A DNA stretch of 64,000 bases from Anabaena catenula FACHB-362 (GTDB lineage: Bacteria; Cyanobacteriota; Cyanobacteriia; Cyanobacteriales; Nostocaceae). The stretch spans positions 186,001 to 250,000 of the forward strand of contig NZ_JACJTQ010000001.1 in assembly GCF_014698735.1 (NCBI RefSeq), read 5' to 3'. Under the pieces are notes generated by a model, which ran no database searches, was not told the DNA's origin, and saw only the letters and a list, made by a program, of their open reading frames with translations. This document shows positions 55,063 through 64,000 of the stretch, piece by piece; the stretch's first letter is position 1, and each line of letters starts with the position of its first letter. The translations under genes were made by a program, and so were the position numbers.

Positions 55063-57030
55063 ATGACTAATTTACAAATTCAATTAAGTTGGGAAGATCC
55101 AGCGACGGGAGAACGACGAGAACCTAAGTTAAGTTTACCTATCGCTTTTGGTAGAGAATTTGCCCGTTTACCAACAGAAATTAGGGGTCAACGTGTCTCG
55201 CGGATGCTGCTAAATAGCAATGAAGTTTCTCGCTATCACGCCCTCATTGATTGGGAACAAGATTGGGAACAAAATCATTTTTTAGTAATTGACCAAAATA
55301 GTGTTAATGGTGTGTTAGTCAATGGTCAACGCCAAACACGCTGTCAGTTAGCTAATGGGGATACTTTGCAAATTGGTCCCTATATAATGACTGTGCAGTT
55401 TGGGATCAATACTGTTATTCCCACTCCTAATAATCCTTCTACAATTATATTTAATCATAATACTAATCTCCCTGACCCTAGTTTATCACCAGTCCGTCCT
55501 GTCACACCTTTAGGAAGTAATTTTCCGCCCCCAGCATTTCAAGATGCAAAAGTTGATTTACAGGCGCTTCATGCTACGGGTTTACCTGTTGATGAATGTG
55601 ATTATCTAGCGATTGGTGCGGGTTTGGGTAGTTTTGTTTGGGTTGATTTACTCAGAATTAGTGGTGTCAAGGCTGAAAAAATTATCGCTGTCGGACTAGA
55701 AGCGGAACCCTATGCTCGTTATAAACGGCTTTGTCTGAATTCTCAAATTCCTTTACATGAAAGATTGCGCTCTAATTCTGATTCTTGTCCTGATAATATT
55801 TGGGGTTGGCCTAGTTATGCGTTAAGGGAATATTGGCATGATTTAACTAAAGGTCAGCTAAAATCGGCGTTTAAATATTTATGGCAGGTTTTTGGTGAAC
55901 CAACTTTTGCGGAAACTTATACTCCCCGTTCTGGTAATGTTTTTGATTCTATAGATAGAGAAGCAAAGCGTATTGGTTGGAATCAAATTTATCGTTATGG
56001 ACGAGTTAGGTCAATTCGTAAAACTGAAGATGGTAGGTATTGTGTTGCTTATTCTCGCAGTCCGGGAAATTATGCTTTTTTAGTTTGTCGTTATTTACAT
56101 TTGGCTACTGGATATCCAGCGATTCAGTTTCTCCCAGATTTGCAAGCTTATAGAGAAAAATATCAAGATTTTAAGTCTGTGGTAAATGCTTATGAAGCAC
56201 ACGATCATGTATATGAACAGTTAGAACGCCAAGGTGGGACTGTTTTGATTCGGGGGCGGGGTATTGTGGCTTCGCGGATTTTACAGCGCATTTATGAGGC
56301 GAGAAAGCAAAATCGCAATATTACAGTTTTGCATTTAATGCGATCGCCTAAACCCCAAGGTAACAAATTCCAAAAAGCCCAGCGTACTGTCAAAAATCAC
56401 TACGAATTTCAACCTTTTAACTGGCCAAAAGCCTGTTGGGGTGGTGAACTACGAGTTATGTTAGAAAAAGCCACCCCAGAAGAACGTCAGCGTCTATTAG
56501 CAGACTGGGGTGGAACTACTACCGCAGACCGTCAAGATTGGCAAAATATCACCGAACAAGGTATTAAAGAAGGTTGGTATCAAATTACCTTTGGTCAAGT
56601 GATAGGTGTAGAACGAGATAACCAAAATCACACCATTACCCAGATCCAAGAAAAAGGTTTTGGGGAAATGAAGCTAACTGCTGACTTTATTATTGATGCT
56701 ACTGGATTAGATGCCAAAGTTGATGCTAATCCGTTGTTAGAAGATTTGGTTAAGCATTACAATTTACCCCTAAATCATCTAGGGCGCTTGGTAGTAGCAA
56801 ATAATTTTGAATTAGTAGAAATGCGAAACACCAAAGGTCAAATGTATGCAGCAGGGGCAATAACTTTAGGCGGCCCCTATGCAGCAGTTGATAGTTTCCT
56901 GGGTTTGCAGTACGCGGCTTTAGTTGCTGTTGATGGATTATACACAGCCCATGCGCCAGGAGTTGGGCATTTGAACACCTTTAGTTCATTTGGGCAATGG
57001 GTAAAATGGATGTCAAATCAATCACCGTAA
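55063..57030 (+). CDS. FHA domain-flavin oxidoreductase fusion
   Basis: A 655-residue fusion. The N-terminal FHA domain (~25-115) has the phosphopeptide signature in SNEVSRYHALI and NSVNGVLVNGQ. A linker of ~45 residues leads to a dinucleotide-binding oxidoreductase: LAIGAGLGSFVWVDLLRI (GxGxxG, ~182) for FAD, YLHLATGYPAIQFLPD, a second Rossmann GGTVLIRGRGIVASRI (~390), and IDATGLDAKVDANPL with an ATG-type late motif. It resembles FMO/lysine-N-oxygenase-like enzymes, but the substrate is unknown. The ATG lies within the last heptamer of the upstream array, and no ribosome binding site precedes it. Likely co-transcribed with the preceding FHA gene. Confidence 0.82.
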   Translation: MTNLQIQLSWEDPATGERREPKLSLPIAFGREFARLPTEIRGQRVSRMLLNSNEVSRYHALIDWEQDWEQNHFLVIDQNSVNGVLVNGQRQTRCQLANGDTLQIGPYIMTVQFGINTVIPTPNNPSTIIFNHNTNLPDPSLSPVRPVTPLGSNFPPPAFQDAKVDLQALHATGLPVDECDYLAIGAGLGSFVWVDLLRISGVKAEKIIAVGLEAEPYARYKRLCLNSQIPLHERLRSNSDSCPDNIWGWPSYALREYWHDLTKGQLKSAFKYLWQVFGEPTFAETYTPRSGNVFDSIDREAKRIGWNQIYRYGRVRSIRKTEDGRYCVAYSRSPGNYAFLVCRYLHLATGYPAIQFLPDLQAYREKYQDFKSVVNAYEAHDHVYEQLERQGGTVLIRGRGIVASRILQRIYEARKQNRNITVLHLMRSPKPQGNKFQKAQRTVKNHYEFQPFNWPKACWGGELRVMLEKATPEERQRLLADWGGTTTADRQDWQNITEQGIKEGWYQITFGQVIGVERDNQNHTITQIQEKGFGEMKLTADFIIDATGLDAKVDANPLLEDLVKHYNLPLNHLGRLVVANNFELVEMRNTKGQMYAAGAITLGGPYAAVDSFLGLQYAALVAVDGLYTAHAPGVGHLNTFSSFGQWVKWMSNQSP

Positions 57031-57060
57031 TTCGTAATTCGTAATTTCGTAATTTTACTA

Positions 57061-57095
57061 CAATGACCAATGACCAATGACCAATGACCAATGAC
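57061..57095. repeat. heptanucleotide STRR array (CAATGAC)
   Basis: Five tandem copies between the convergent FHA-oxidoreductase and GH10-like genes, ending 5 bp before the GH10-like stop codon. Confidence 0.88.
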
Positions 57096-57099
57096 CAAT

Positions 57100-58449
57100 T
57101 TAATCGGCTGCTAATCGCAATGCAGGATAGGGGAAAAGACTTTGAAATCCAGTTAAACGCTCATTTACTGGCTCTGAGGAGTTATTCCACAGACTTTCAT
57201 AATAGAAGAAAACTACACCTAATCCGCGCTGTTGGGCGGCTCGTACTTGAGATTTAATTTGTCGCATTGATACAGGTTTTGTTCTTAACCCTGCCATGAT
57301 TCCAACTCCAGTGGGAATTATTTGCTGTACTTCTTGCATTTCTGGGCGGGAAATTTTGGCGTTAAACTGATCCAGATTCTCTCGATAAACTTGCACAATT
57401 AGCTCATCTACTATGCTTAATCGCACCCATTTTAGCCAGTCTTGCAGTTGAAATTTGTAAGCAAAATCGTAGTAATTAGGTGAAACTGAAAAAATTGCTT
57501 TTGGTTTTATTTGCTTGACTCTTTCATTAAGTCTGACCATAAAATCTGTGATTTTATTTGCACGCCAGCTTACCCATTCTGGATCTTGAGCATCTGCTGG
57601 GGCATTCTTTTTGGTTTCTTGGCGGTACAAGGCAACTGTGTATTTATCATAGCCAAATTCATGAGGTAAACTCATGTGATCATCAAATTGAATGCCATCA
57701 ATATCATAGTTATTAGCTAGTTCTAAAAGCAGATTAGTAATAAACTGTTGTACTTCTGGATGAAAGGGATTTAACCACATAACTTCACCAGCCGCACTAA
57801 TGGAAGTTTGGCTACCGTTCCGTTTTTGGGTGAACCATTCTGGTTTATTTAATGCTAGTTCTGAGGTTGGGGGAGCCATAAAACCAAACTCAAACCAAGG
57901 AACAACGAGTAAATTTTGGCGATGGGCTTTATCAATTACATCTGCAAGAATATCATGTCCATCTGAACCGCGAAAAACAAATGGTTGAATATCTAAACGT
58001 TTGGCTACGACGCTAGGATACATGACATAGCCAGAGTTCCAAACTACGGGATAAAGAGTATTAAAGTTAAGCTGACGCAGTTTTTTGACAGCATCCTGGA
58101 CTTTTTGACGATCTTTGAAAATGTTAAGATCGTTGTTGGTTATCCACACGCCGCGAATTTCTTGACGGGGTGTTTGGGCGGTAACGGGGGTGAAGCTATT
58201 TCCCCATAAAACTGCGACAAAGGAAATTAGAATTAACAGCGGAAATACACTTTTAAGTAATTGATGATGCCAATTAATTCTTTTTCCACGCTGCCAACTT
58301 AAAGATAAAATATTAAATTTCGTCCTTTTGAAGGATGTATTAAGTAAAGATTTATGCATCTGCATAAGATTGTGACGGAATCTATGAGTCATGTTATCTA
58401 CGAGCATGATAGATTTTGCTTGTGCATTGTATTTTGCTGGGATTACCAT
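57100..58449 (-). CDS. GH10-like (FenI/DUF187) secreted glycoside hydrolase
   Basis: A 449-residue protein. A hydrophobic segment (LLKSVFPLLILISFVAVLWG, ~66-85) ends in a likely signal cleavage near TAQTP. The TIM-barrel domain begins RQEIRGVWITNNDLNIF and has TLYPVVWNSGYVMYPS, ILADVIDKAHRQNLLVVPWFEFG, MWLNPFHPEVQQFI, and YDIDGIQFDDHMSLP with the acidic pair expected at the active site. Family members act on polysaccharide or peptidoglycan, but few are characterised. The start is uncertain: 58449 or one of two ATGs near 58360. It is convergent with the FHA-oxidoreductase gene. Confidence 0.85.
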   Translation of the reverse strand: MVIPAKYNAQAKSIMLVDNMTHRFRHNLMQMHKSLLNTSFKRTKFNILSLSWQRGKRINWHHQLLKSVFPLLILISFVAVLWGNSFTPVTAQTPRQEIRGVWITNNDLNIFKDRQKVQDAVKKLRQLNFNTLYPVVWNSGYVMYPSVVAKRLDIQPFVFRGSDGHDILADVIDKAHRQNLLVVPWFEFGFMAPPTSELALNKPEWFTQKRNGSQTSISAAGEVMWLNPFHPEVQQFITNLLLELANNYDIDGIQFDDHMSLPHEFGYDKYTVALYRQETKKNAPADAQDPEWVSWRANKITDFMVRLNERVKQIKPKAIFSVSPNYYDFAYKFQLQDWLKWVRLSIVDELIVQVYRENLDQFNAKISRPEMQEVQQIIPTGVGIMAGLRTKPVSMRQIKSQVRAAQQRGLGVVFFYYESLWNNSSEPVNERLTGFQSLFPYPALRLAAD

Positions 58450-58899
58450 CCCATCTGATTGAGTAAATTCAGAATTGTTGACGTAGCTATTGAAAATTAG
58501 TGCCTGGTTTGACTCTTTTCTCTAGCTGAGATTATGTCAAATTAATTTTTGTTTTTTATGTTCAGCATTGATATATTGCAATGCTGTAAAACTCAAACTC
58601 ATTTTGATAAATTTGCCAAATTCACAGTTAAATTCCTGAGATTTTGAATATATTTTGATTTGTTAACCAAGTTTAATAATATCTTTATTTTTTACTTTAA
58701 ACAAGTAATATAATCGGCATTTGCCCCTAAATATATTAAGAAACATACAAGTAACCACAGGTAATAGATAATTAATAGTTATAAGTGGTTCCCTGTAGGG
58801 ATATGCGATCGCTCTCAGAAAGCCAAGACTTTTAGCCGAAAAGATAAGAAACATACCATAAAATAGTGTAAAAATGTATAGAATCTTGTAAAGATATAA
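58450..58899. other. intergenic region between divergent genes
   Basis: 450 bp between the GH10-like and GDSL genes, probably carrying both promoters. It contains one inverted repeat (CAGCATTG at 58563 and CAATGCTG at 58579) and a HIP1 site. No ORF is supported. Confidence 0.5.
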
Positions 58900-59661
58900 A
58901 TGACACTGCTGTTTAAGATGCAAACCTTGAAGCCTTCCTCCTCAATGCTGTCTGTAGCACCAAAAGTATGCCAGCCTTTAAAGATTGTCGCCTTGGGAGA
59001 TAGCTTAGTATATGGATACGGCGACCCAGAAAAAGGCGGTTGGGTGGAACAACTACGACGGTGGTGGATGTTGCCGGATAGTGTCGGTCATGTACTATAT
59101 AATTTGGGCGTTAGGGGCGATCGCACTCAGCAAGTTTCCCAAAGGCTAGAAATAGAATTTCGCCATCGTGGAGAAATCCGTAACCGTGTCCCTGACTTGA
59201 TTATTTTATCTGTCGGAGTTAACGACACACCCCGCTTAGGTCGTCCCAACGGCAAAAATTACACAAATTTTACCCAATTTGAAACCGAAATCGCTGCATT
59301 ATTAGACCAAGCCCAACAACTGTGTCCCGTCCTCTTTGTGGGTATGGTTCCCGTAGATGAAACCAAAATGCCGTTTCTCGATTGTTTATACTACAATCAC
59401 GTTGACCAATATCGCTACAAAGAAGCCACCCGTCAAGCTTGTCAGCAACGGCAAATACCCTATTTAGACATTTTCGACCAATGGCTAGAAAGAGATGAAT
59501 CCTGGCGCACTCAACGCATCAGCGCAGACGGACTTCACCCCAACACATTAGGCTATCAAGACCTCCTAGAATCTGTACTCAATTGGCCAGAAATAGCAAA
59601 ATATCATTGTCAATTAGACTATCAAATAATGACAGAAGTCATAAAGCAGGAAGCAGATTAG
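58900..59661 (+). CDS. GDSL-family lipase/esterase (SGNH hydrolase)
   Basis: A 253-residue SGNH hydrolase with no clear signal peptide. Block I is IVALGDSLVYGYGD (catalytic serine), block II is NLGVRGDRTQQ, block III IILSVGVNDTPR (oxyanion asparagine) and block V DGLHPNTLGY (catalytic aspartate and histidine). Substrates in this group are short-chain esters or acyl groups. Alternative starts at 58918 and 58945 lie before the domain. The next gene, a membrane protein, follows by 44 bp. Confidence 0.88.
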   Translation: MTLLFKMQTLKPSSSMLSVAPKVCQPLKIVALGDSLVYGYGDPEKGGWVEQLRRWWMLPDSVGHVLYNLGVRGDRTQQVSQRLEIEFRHRGEIRNRVPDLIILSVGVNDTPRLGRPNGKNYTNFTQFETEIAALLDQAQQLCPVLFVGMVPVDETKMPFLDCLYYNHVDQYRYKEATRQACQQRQIPYLDIFDQWLERDESWRTQRISADGLHPNTLGYQDLLESVLNWPEIAKYHCQLDYQIMTEVIKQEAD

Positions 59662-59705
59662 AACCAATTCATTTTTAATTGTTAATTGTTAATTTTTAAT
59701 TGTTT

Positions 59706-60140
59706 ATGACTCCAACTTTATTTGGTCGTTGGCAAACTCGATTATTACTATTAGCAACTGTCGGCGTATTAGTATCTATACCTTTTGCAATTGGTTTAAT
59801 TGGCAACCGTCCTCACACAGTTTACTTTTGGATTCTTGCCTATGTGACCATTTTTGGTTTAGGTTGGGATGTGCTTTATAGCTATCTACAAAAATCACGT
59901 TGGGATAGAGACTGGCCAGCAGCTTATCAAGTTTTTGCAGGTATTTGGGAAATGGTATTTGTCTTTTGTGGAATTAAGATTTTTGGCTTTTTCCCCATAC
60001 CTATGCCTAAAGAAGAACTACCCATAGGGGTGTTTTTTATGCATTACAGCATTGTTTGGTTTGCTGTTTTTATTATTTCACAAAGTTTAATGAGGATTAT
60101 TTTTCCTCGGTGGCGTTTTCGGGGTGGAGAGTGGTTTTAA
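59706..60140 (+). CDS. small membrane protein, function unknown
   Basis: About 144 residues with three to four hydrophobic segments (LLLLATVGVLVSIPFAIGLIG, VYFWILAYVTIFGLGWDVLY, WEMVFVFCGIKIFGFFPI, IVWFAVFIISQSLMRIIF). It resembles conserved cyanobacterial membrane proteins of unknown function. The ATG at 59706 is preferred over an upstream in-frame TTG at 59700. It is preceded by the AT-rich leader TTTTTAATTGTTT and follows a GDSL gene. Confidence 0.75.
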   Translation: MTPTLFGRWQTRLLLLATVGVLVSIPFAIGLIGNRPHTVYFWILAYVTIFGLGWDVLYSYLQKSRWDRDWPAAYQVFAGIWEMVFVFCGIKIFGFFPIPMPKEELPIGVFFMHYSIVWFAVFIISQSLMRIIFPRWRFRGGEWF

Positions 60141-60191
60141 AATAGAGATTTTTTTCTCACGCGGAGACGCAGAGGCACAGAGAGAAATATT

Positions 60192-62870
60192 CTAATTTGG
60201 TGAAGAGAGTCCGATAATTTTTATTCCTTGTGTTTCTTTTTCTGCAAGTTCTATGTTTAAATTGAGGAGTTTTTCTAGAATGTCATCGTTAGTTTGAAAA
60301 TCATAGGCTTGCATGACTAGTTTATCTAGTTGTTGATGTAGTTGATAAAGTTGGCTGTTAGGTTCGTTGAAGAATTTATTATAAAGTGTGGTAATTCCCC
60401 ATTGTTTTGACTCCATTTGTTCTGTGCGGTATTGATGAAGTTCTTCGGCTTTGATGCGAATTTGCTGAATTAATTTAGCGTCTGGGGTTTGGGGAAAGGG
60501 GAATGTTTCAAAACAGGTATTGTGAGTGTAGGCTATATCTCCTTTTAAGGTTGATTTTTGAGCATTCATCCATTGACGATGTATTTTAGATGTGAGAATA
60601 CCAAATATATAAAAATCATCAACAGCTACAACAACTGATTTATCACCGGGTAGCCAATTTAAAGGTGCTGGAATAAATATCGCCCATTTAGAAACTCTGG
60701 GAACAACAAAATATAATGATAGTGATGAAATAGCATTTCTCATTGCTGGTCTTTTTTCACCATATTTCCACCAATTTATTTTTATTACTTCTCTCCTATT
60801 ATTCTCTCTTTCAGGCTTAACAAAAGATTTAATATACTCAAAGGGAAAATAATAAGTAATAGCTTTTTCAAAACTCATATCATTAAAATCAATAATCCAT
60901 CTTTCCGGCTTACCATGAGGATTTTTAGCTAAATTTGCACCCATTGAAAATAATTTTAAAACTTCTTTATTTTTTGCATCTGCTTTTATCCAATCTATTA
61001 CTTGTTGTTCCGTGACTATAAAACCTTCACCAACTGGAATTACACCCTGAAAGCATTTATTGAGATTTGCTTGTAACCGCACAGCTTGAGAAACATCAAT
61101 ACTAGATTTCAATGAAGAATTGATTTGTGAAACTATCTGATTATCTAAATAATACTTTCCCGGTTTATCCTTACACCAATTGACTATACTTACATGAACT
61201 TTAGCAGCACCAGACCAAGGTTGTGTAGCAATTGCTTCATGAATATAACCACCATTTTGAGTAATGTAATCTAAAGCAGCAATTCTACTTTTACCTTGAC
61301 TTATTGAATTTGTAGCAACTAAACCTACTCTACCTTTTTCATCAATTTTATCGTGCGCTAACCGAAACCAATAAGCACAAAAATCAACTGAATCTTTGAC
61401 TTTAGGAAAATGTTTAAAAATTTCATCTACATATTCATCACCTAAAGAGATTCTCATATGCTTTCCACCTAAAAAAGGCGGATTTCCAATAATTGCATCT
61501 GCTTTTACCCATTCACTAAGTAAAGCATCCTGACAAACAATATTATTATCCAAGCTATCCAAAGGTAAAGCAGGTTCAGTTAAATTCAAATTATCAATTG
61601 CAATCTTCCGCGCAATCATCAAAGTTACCCGTGCTAATTCCACCGCAAAAGGATTTGTATCCATTCCATAAAATTGTAATGGTGTCACCAAACCTATTTG
61701 CATTTGCTTATCTTCGGATTTTTGTCTTTGTTGCATTTTATCCAAAAGCAAAATCTCAATTCTTTTCAATTCCTGATATGCTATATAGAGAAAATTGCCA
61801 GAACCACACGCGGGGTCAAGTACGCGATAACTTTGCAACTCTAATTGCAGTTCCGAAAGTTCCTTAATTGTACTTGCTTCCTCAATTTTTTCTTCCCAAT
61901 AACGGCTAATAGTTGGGCGGACAATTTTCATAATATCTGCTTCTGAGGTATAGTGAATTCCTCTCGCGTGACGCTCTTTTTTATCCAGCGTTCCTTCAAA
62001 CAAATTACCAAAAATAGCTGGACGGACTTTACTCCAATTCTCTCGCGCACAGATATCTAAAAAATTTAATTCTTCCCTAGTTAACTCAATTCCATGAATT
62101 TGCGAAAATAACCCACCGTTAAAATAATCTACACCTTGATAACGTCCTGCTGGCGTTTTTATCGATTGATTCATTTCCCGAAATAAACCACCCAAAATAT
62201 CATCAGAACTTGCCCCATTTTTGCAATTCTGCACACAATAAACAAACATATCACGGGTTAAAAGTTGGCGTTTTTCCGCAAACATAGCTAACACACATTG
62301 CAAAATAAAACGCTGCGCTGTTAACTTTTCAATTCCCCGCTTTTCCAACTCTAATAATAATTCCCCCATGCGACGGGCAACCCTTACTGTCACCTCTACT
62401 TGGTTATTTTGAAAAACAGGAGTTTTTTGCCCTAATTCCATAAATGCCAAAGCTCCCGCCCGTTCTGGCAATTGCTCCAGCGTAATTTTATCTACAGGTG
62501 TATCTAACTGAATATCAAAATCAAATATCCAAAACTCATCAAAGTTGCACAAAATTACATATTTAGGACGATTTGGAACTAACCGCGTCCAATAATCAAA
62601 AGCCTGAGAATAATGTTTACTCAAATCTTCCCCGCGCTTTTTCATCTCAATCAAAACGCGAGGTTTCCACACTAAATCAGCAAAGTCTTTTTGACTACTC
62701 TTGTTAATCGTTTCTTCGTAACTTGCCCCCGCTTCCAGCGCCCCTTCATGTCCAAACGCTCGAAAAAATCGGTCTAAAAACGTTTGTGCTTCCTTCCGTT
62801 CCTGTCCCGTGATGTGTTGCTGACAAAAATTGACAAACTTCGCTAAACTTTCCGGTGTCGCTGCAACCAT
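60192..62870 (-). CDS. MmeI-type (type IIL) restriction-modification enzyme
   Basis: An 892-residue single-chain enzyme. The N-terminal nuclease domain has D65-x9-E75-x-K77 (DLVWKPRVLIEMK), the same spacing as MmeI. A helical connector follows, then the N6-adenine methyltransferase with motif I VLDPACGSGNFLYIAYQELK (~352), a VAM region GMDTNPFAVELARVT and motif IV IIGNPPFLGGKH (NPPF, ~460). The remainder (~600-800) is the target-recognition domain with a final helical region. Such enzymes methylate one strand of their site and cut about 20 bp away, so no separate methylase is needed. Length is close to MmeI (919). Confidence 0.88.
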   Translation of the reverse strand: MVAATPESLAKFVNFCQQHITGQERKEAQTFLDRFFRAFGHEGALEAGASYEETINKSSQKDFADLVWKPRVLIEMKKRGEDLSKHYSQAFDYWTRLVPNRPKYVILCNFDEFWIFDFDIQLDTPVDKITLEQLPERAGALAFMELGQKTPVFQNNQVEVTVRVARRMGELLLELEKRGIEKLTAQRFILQCVLAMFAEKRQLLTRDMFVYCVQNCKNGASSDDILGGLFREMNQSIKTPAGRYQGVDYFNGGLFSQIHGIELTREELNFLDICARENWSKVRPAIFGNLFEGTLDKKERHARGIHYTSEADIMKIVRPTISRYWEEKIEEASTIKELSELQLELQSYRVLDPACGSGNFLYIAYQELKRIEILLLDKMQQRQKSEDKQMQIGLVTPLQFYGMDTNPFAVELARVTLMIARKIAIDNLNLTEPALPLDSLDNNIVCQDALLSEWVKADAIIGNPPFLGGKHMRISLGDEYVDEIFKHFPKVKDSVDFCAYWFRLAHDKIDEKGRVGLVATNSISQGKSRIAALDYITQNGGYIHEAIATQPWSGAAKVHVSIVNWCKDKPGKYYLDNQIVSQINSSLKSSIDVSQAVRLQANLNKCFQGVIPVGEGFIVTEQQVIDWIKADAKNKEVLKLFSMGANLAKNPHGKPERWIIDFNDMSFEKAITYYFPFEYIKSFVKPERENNRREVIKINWWKYGEKRPAMRNAISSLSLYFVVPRVSKWAIFIPAPLNWLPGDKSVVVAVDDFYIFGILTSKIHRQWMNAQKSTLKGDIAYTHNTCFETFPFPQTPDAKLIQQIRIKAEELHQYRTEQMESKQWGITTLYNKFFNEPNSQLYQLHQQLDKLVMQAYDFQTNDDILEKLLNLNIELAEKETQGIKIIGLSSPN

Positions 62871-62960
62871 TTTTGTTGGGGAATTATCTTAAGTACCTGC
62901 AATAATTCTCATGTTATCTTTACAGTGTGATTTACATAAAATAAAACTACTGTAATTACA

Positions 62961-64000
62961 ATGCTAAAACGTATAAATTATCCGCCATTTATCCTCCTAG
63001 GCATATTGCTATTTGCCCCCCTAAATACAACCAGTGCAGAATATAAACCTGTAAAAATCGCCCAACAACCACAGACAAAACGTGCCGCTGCGGAACAAGC
63101 ATTTCAAGAAGGGATAAAACTTTATGAACAAGGAACAGCGCCATCTTTAAAACAGGCAATTGTTAAATTAGAAACAGCACTGACACTATTTCGAGAAGCT
63201 GGTGAAAAACCCTTTCGAGAAGCAGTAGTCCTTCTTCGGATAGGCTATATTTACTCATCCTTGGGAGAGAAAAAACAAGCACTGGAATACTACAAACAGG
63301 CTTTGTCCATATATCGGACTGTGGGTAATAAAGGAGGAGAAGCCGCGACTCTCCATAATATTGGTAGTGTCTACGACTCATGGGGACAAAGACAAGAATC
63401 ACTACAATATTACAACCAGGCTGTATCTCTGTTACGGGCAGTAGGAGACAAAGCTGGAGAAGCCATTACCCTTAATAACATTGGTTTAGTCTATGACTCA
63501 TTGGGAGAAAAACAGAAAGCACTGGAATACTATCATCAGGCTTTATTCATATATCAGCTTGTGAGTGATAAAGGTGGAGAAGCCACTACTCTCCATAACC
63601 TAGGCTTAGTCTATTCCTCGTTGGGAAAAAAACAACAAGCATTAGACTACTATAATCAGTCTTTGCAACTATTACGGGGAGTAGGTAATAAACGTGGGGA
63701 AGCCTATAGCCTTAGTAATATTGGCAGTGTTTACGATTCATTAGGAGAGAAGCAACAGGCACTTGATTACTATCACCAAGCACTCACCCTAAGACGTGCA
63801 GTGGGTGATAAAGGTGGGGAAGCCTATACTCTCAATAATCTTGGCAGCGTCTACTCTTCTTTGGGAGAGAAACAGCAAGCATTAGATTACTATAACCAAG
63901 CTTTACGCCTATTACGATCTGTGGGGGATAGAAGTAAAGAAGCTACTACTCTCAATAATATTGGCACTGTCTACGACTCACAGGCAGAAAAAGAGAAGGC
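62961..64000 (+). CDS. TPR-repeat protein, partial (runs off the window end)
   Basis: Starts at an ATG encoding MLKRINYPPFILLGILLFAP and a likely signal peptide (cleaved near TTSAEYKP). At least six 40-residue TPR motifs follow, each of the form EAxTLxNIGxVYdSLGEKQqALDYYnQALxLyRxVGDKxG, with a DNA period near 120 bp. The frame is open to position 64000. In filamentous cyanobacteria such proteins often end in a CHAT (caspase-like) domain; whether this one does cannot be seen. It is divergent from the MmeI-type gene. Confidence 0.85.
   Translation, partial: MLKRINYPPFILLGILLFAPLNTTSAEYKPVKIAQQPQTKRAAAEQAFQEGIKLYEQGTAPSLKQAIVKLETALTLFREAGEKPFREAVVLLRIGYIYSSLGEKKQALEYYKQALSIYRTVGNKGGEAATLHNIGSVYDSWGQRQESLQYYNQAVSLLRAVGDKAGEAITLNNIGLVYDSLGEKQKALEYYHQALFIYQLVSDKGGEATTLHNLGLVYSSLGKKQQALDYYNQSLQLLRGVGNKRGEAYSLSNIGSVYDSLGEKQQALDYYHQALTLRRAVGDKGGEAYTLNNLGSVYSSLGEKQQALDYYNQALRLLRSVGDRSKEATTLNNIGTVYDSQAEKEK

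Noticed and set aside
58663-58923. 86-codon hydrophobic ORF upstream of the GDSL gene
   Set aside because: Overlaps the GDSL start and its likely promoter; composition reflects AT-rich non-coding DNA.

Overview
The window reads as chromosome of a filamentous, heterocyst-type (Nostoc/Anabaena-like) cyanobacterium. The support is a photosystem I gene (psaD), the plastid-retained ycf35 and ycf46, sulfolipid synthesis (sqdB, sqdX), a GAF-GAF-PAS adenylate cyclase of the CyaB1 type, many HIP1 octamers (GCGATCGC), and dense 7-bp tandem repeats (STRRs) and palindromic dispersed repeats between genes. No tRNA, rRNA, CRISPR array, transposase or integrase gene was recognised by eye.

Layout. 1-1.6 kb: two toxin-antitoxin (TA) modules and a tiny ORF. 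2-7 kb: an amylo-alpha-1,6-glucosidase and a DICT-GAF histidine kinase separated by repeats. 7.5-12.2 kb: a 1589-residue WD40-KAP NTPase. 12.5-14.7 kb: psaD and trpE. 14.7-21.2 kb: a stacked accessory region in which the last 118-170 bp of trpE recur three more times. Between successive copies lie a TA pair, an HNH/PD-(D/E)XK nuclease set, and a zinc-starvation-type set (hemB, cobW/COG0523, folE) with two Zur-like boxes. 21.3-27.6 kb: a retropepsin-like protein, two PIN toxin modules and a pair of dynamin-like GTPases. 27.7-30.2 kb: a small-protein/ycf46/ycf35 operon. 30.5-33.6 kb: a lipoprotein, then sqdB and sqdX. 33.6-44.6 kb: cyaB1, a small conserved protein, purC and the outer-membrane biogenesis cluster omp85-lpxC-fabZ-lpxA-lpxB. 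44.6-46.5 kb: a C5-cytosine methyltransferase overlapping lpxB, then a Uma2-family protein. 46.7-51.4 kb: a salicylate synthase beside an adenylation-carrier-reductase protein, a possible small chorismate-derived pathway. 52.4-64 kb: a prohibitin-like protein, endonuclease V, two FHA proteins (one fused to a flavin oxidoreductase), a GH10-like lytic or hydrolase protein, a GDSL esterase, a membrane protein, a single-chain MmeI-type restriction-modification enzyme, and the start of a TPR protein that leaves the window.

How it fits together. Core genes (psaD, trpE, purC, lpx, sqd, ycf) alternate with accessory DNA rich in TA, nuclease and NTPase genes. The strongest unexplained signal is the fourfold trpE terminus. 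It looks like repeated integration of cargo at the 3' end of trpE, where each event restored the gene and left the displaced end downstream. Second-rank signals are the WD40-KAP protein with near-identical blades that vary at a few positions, and the salicylate synthase/carboxylate reductase pair. All assignments come from reading the sequence and family knowledge; no database search was run.
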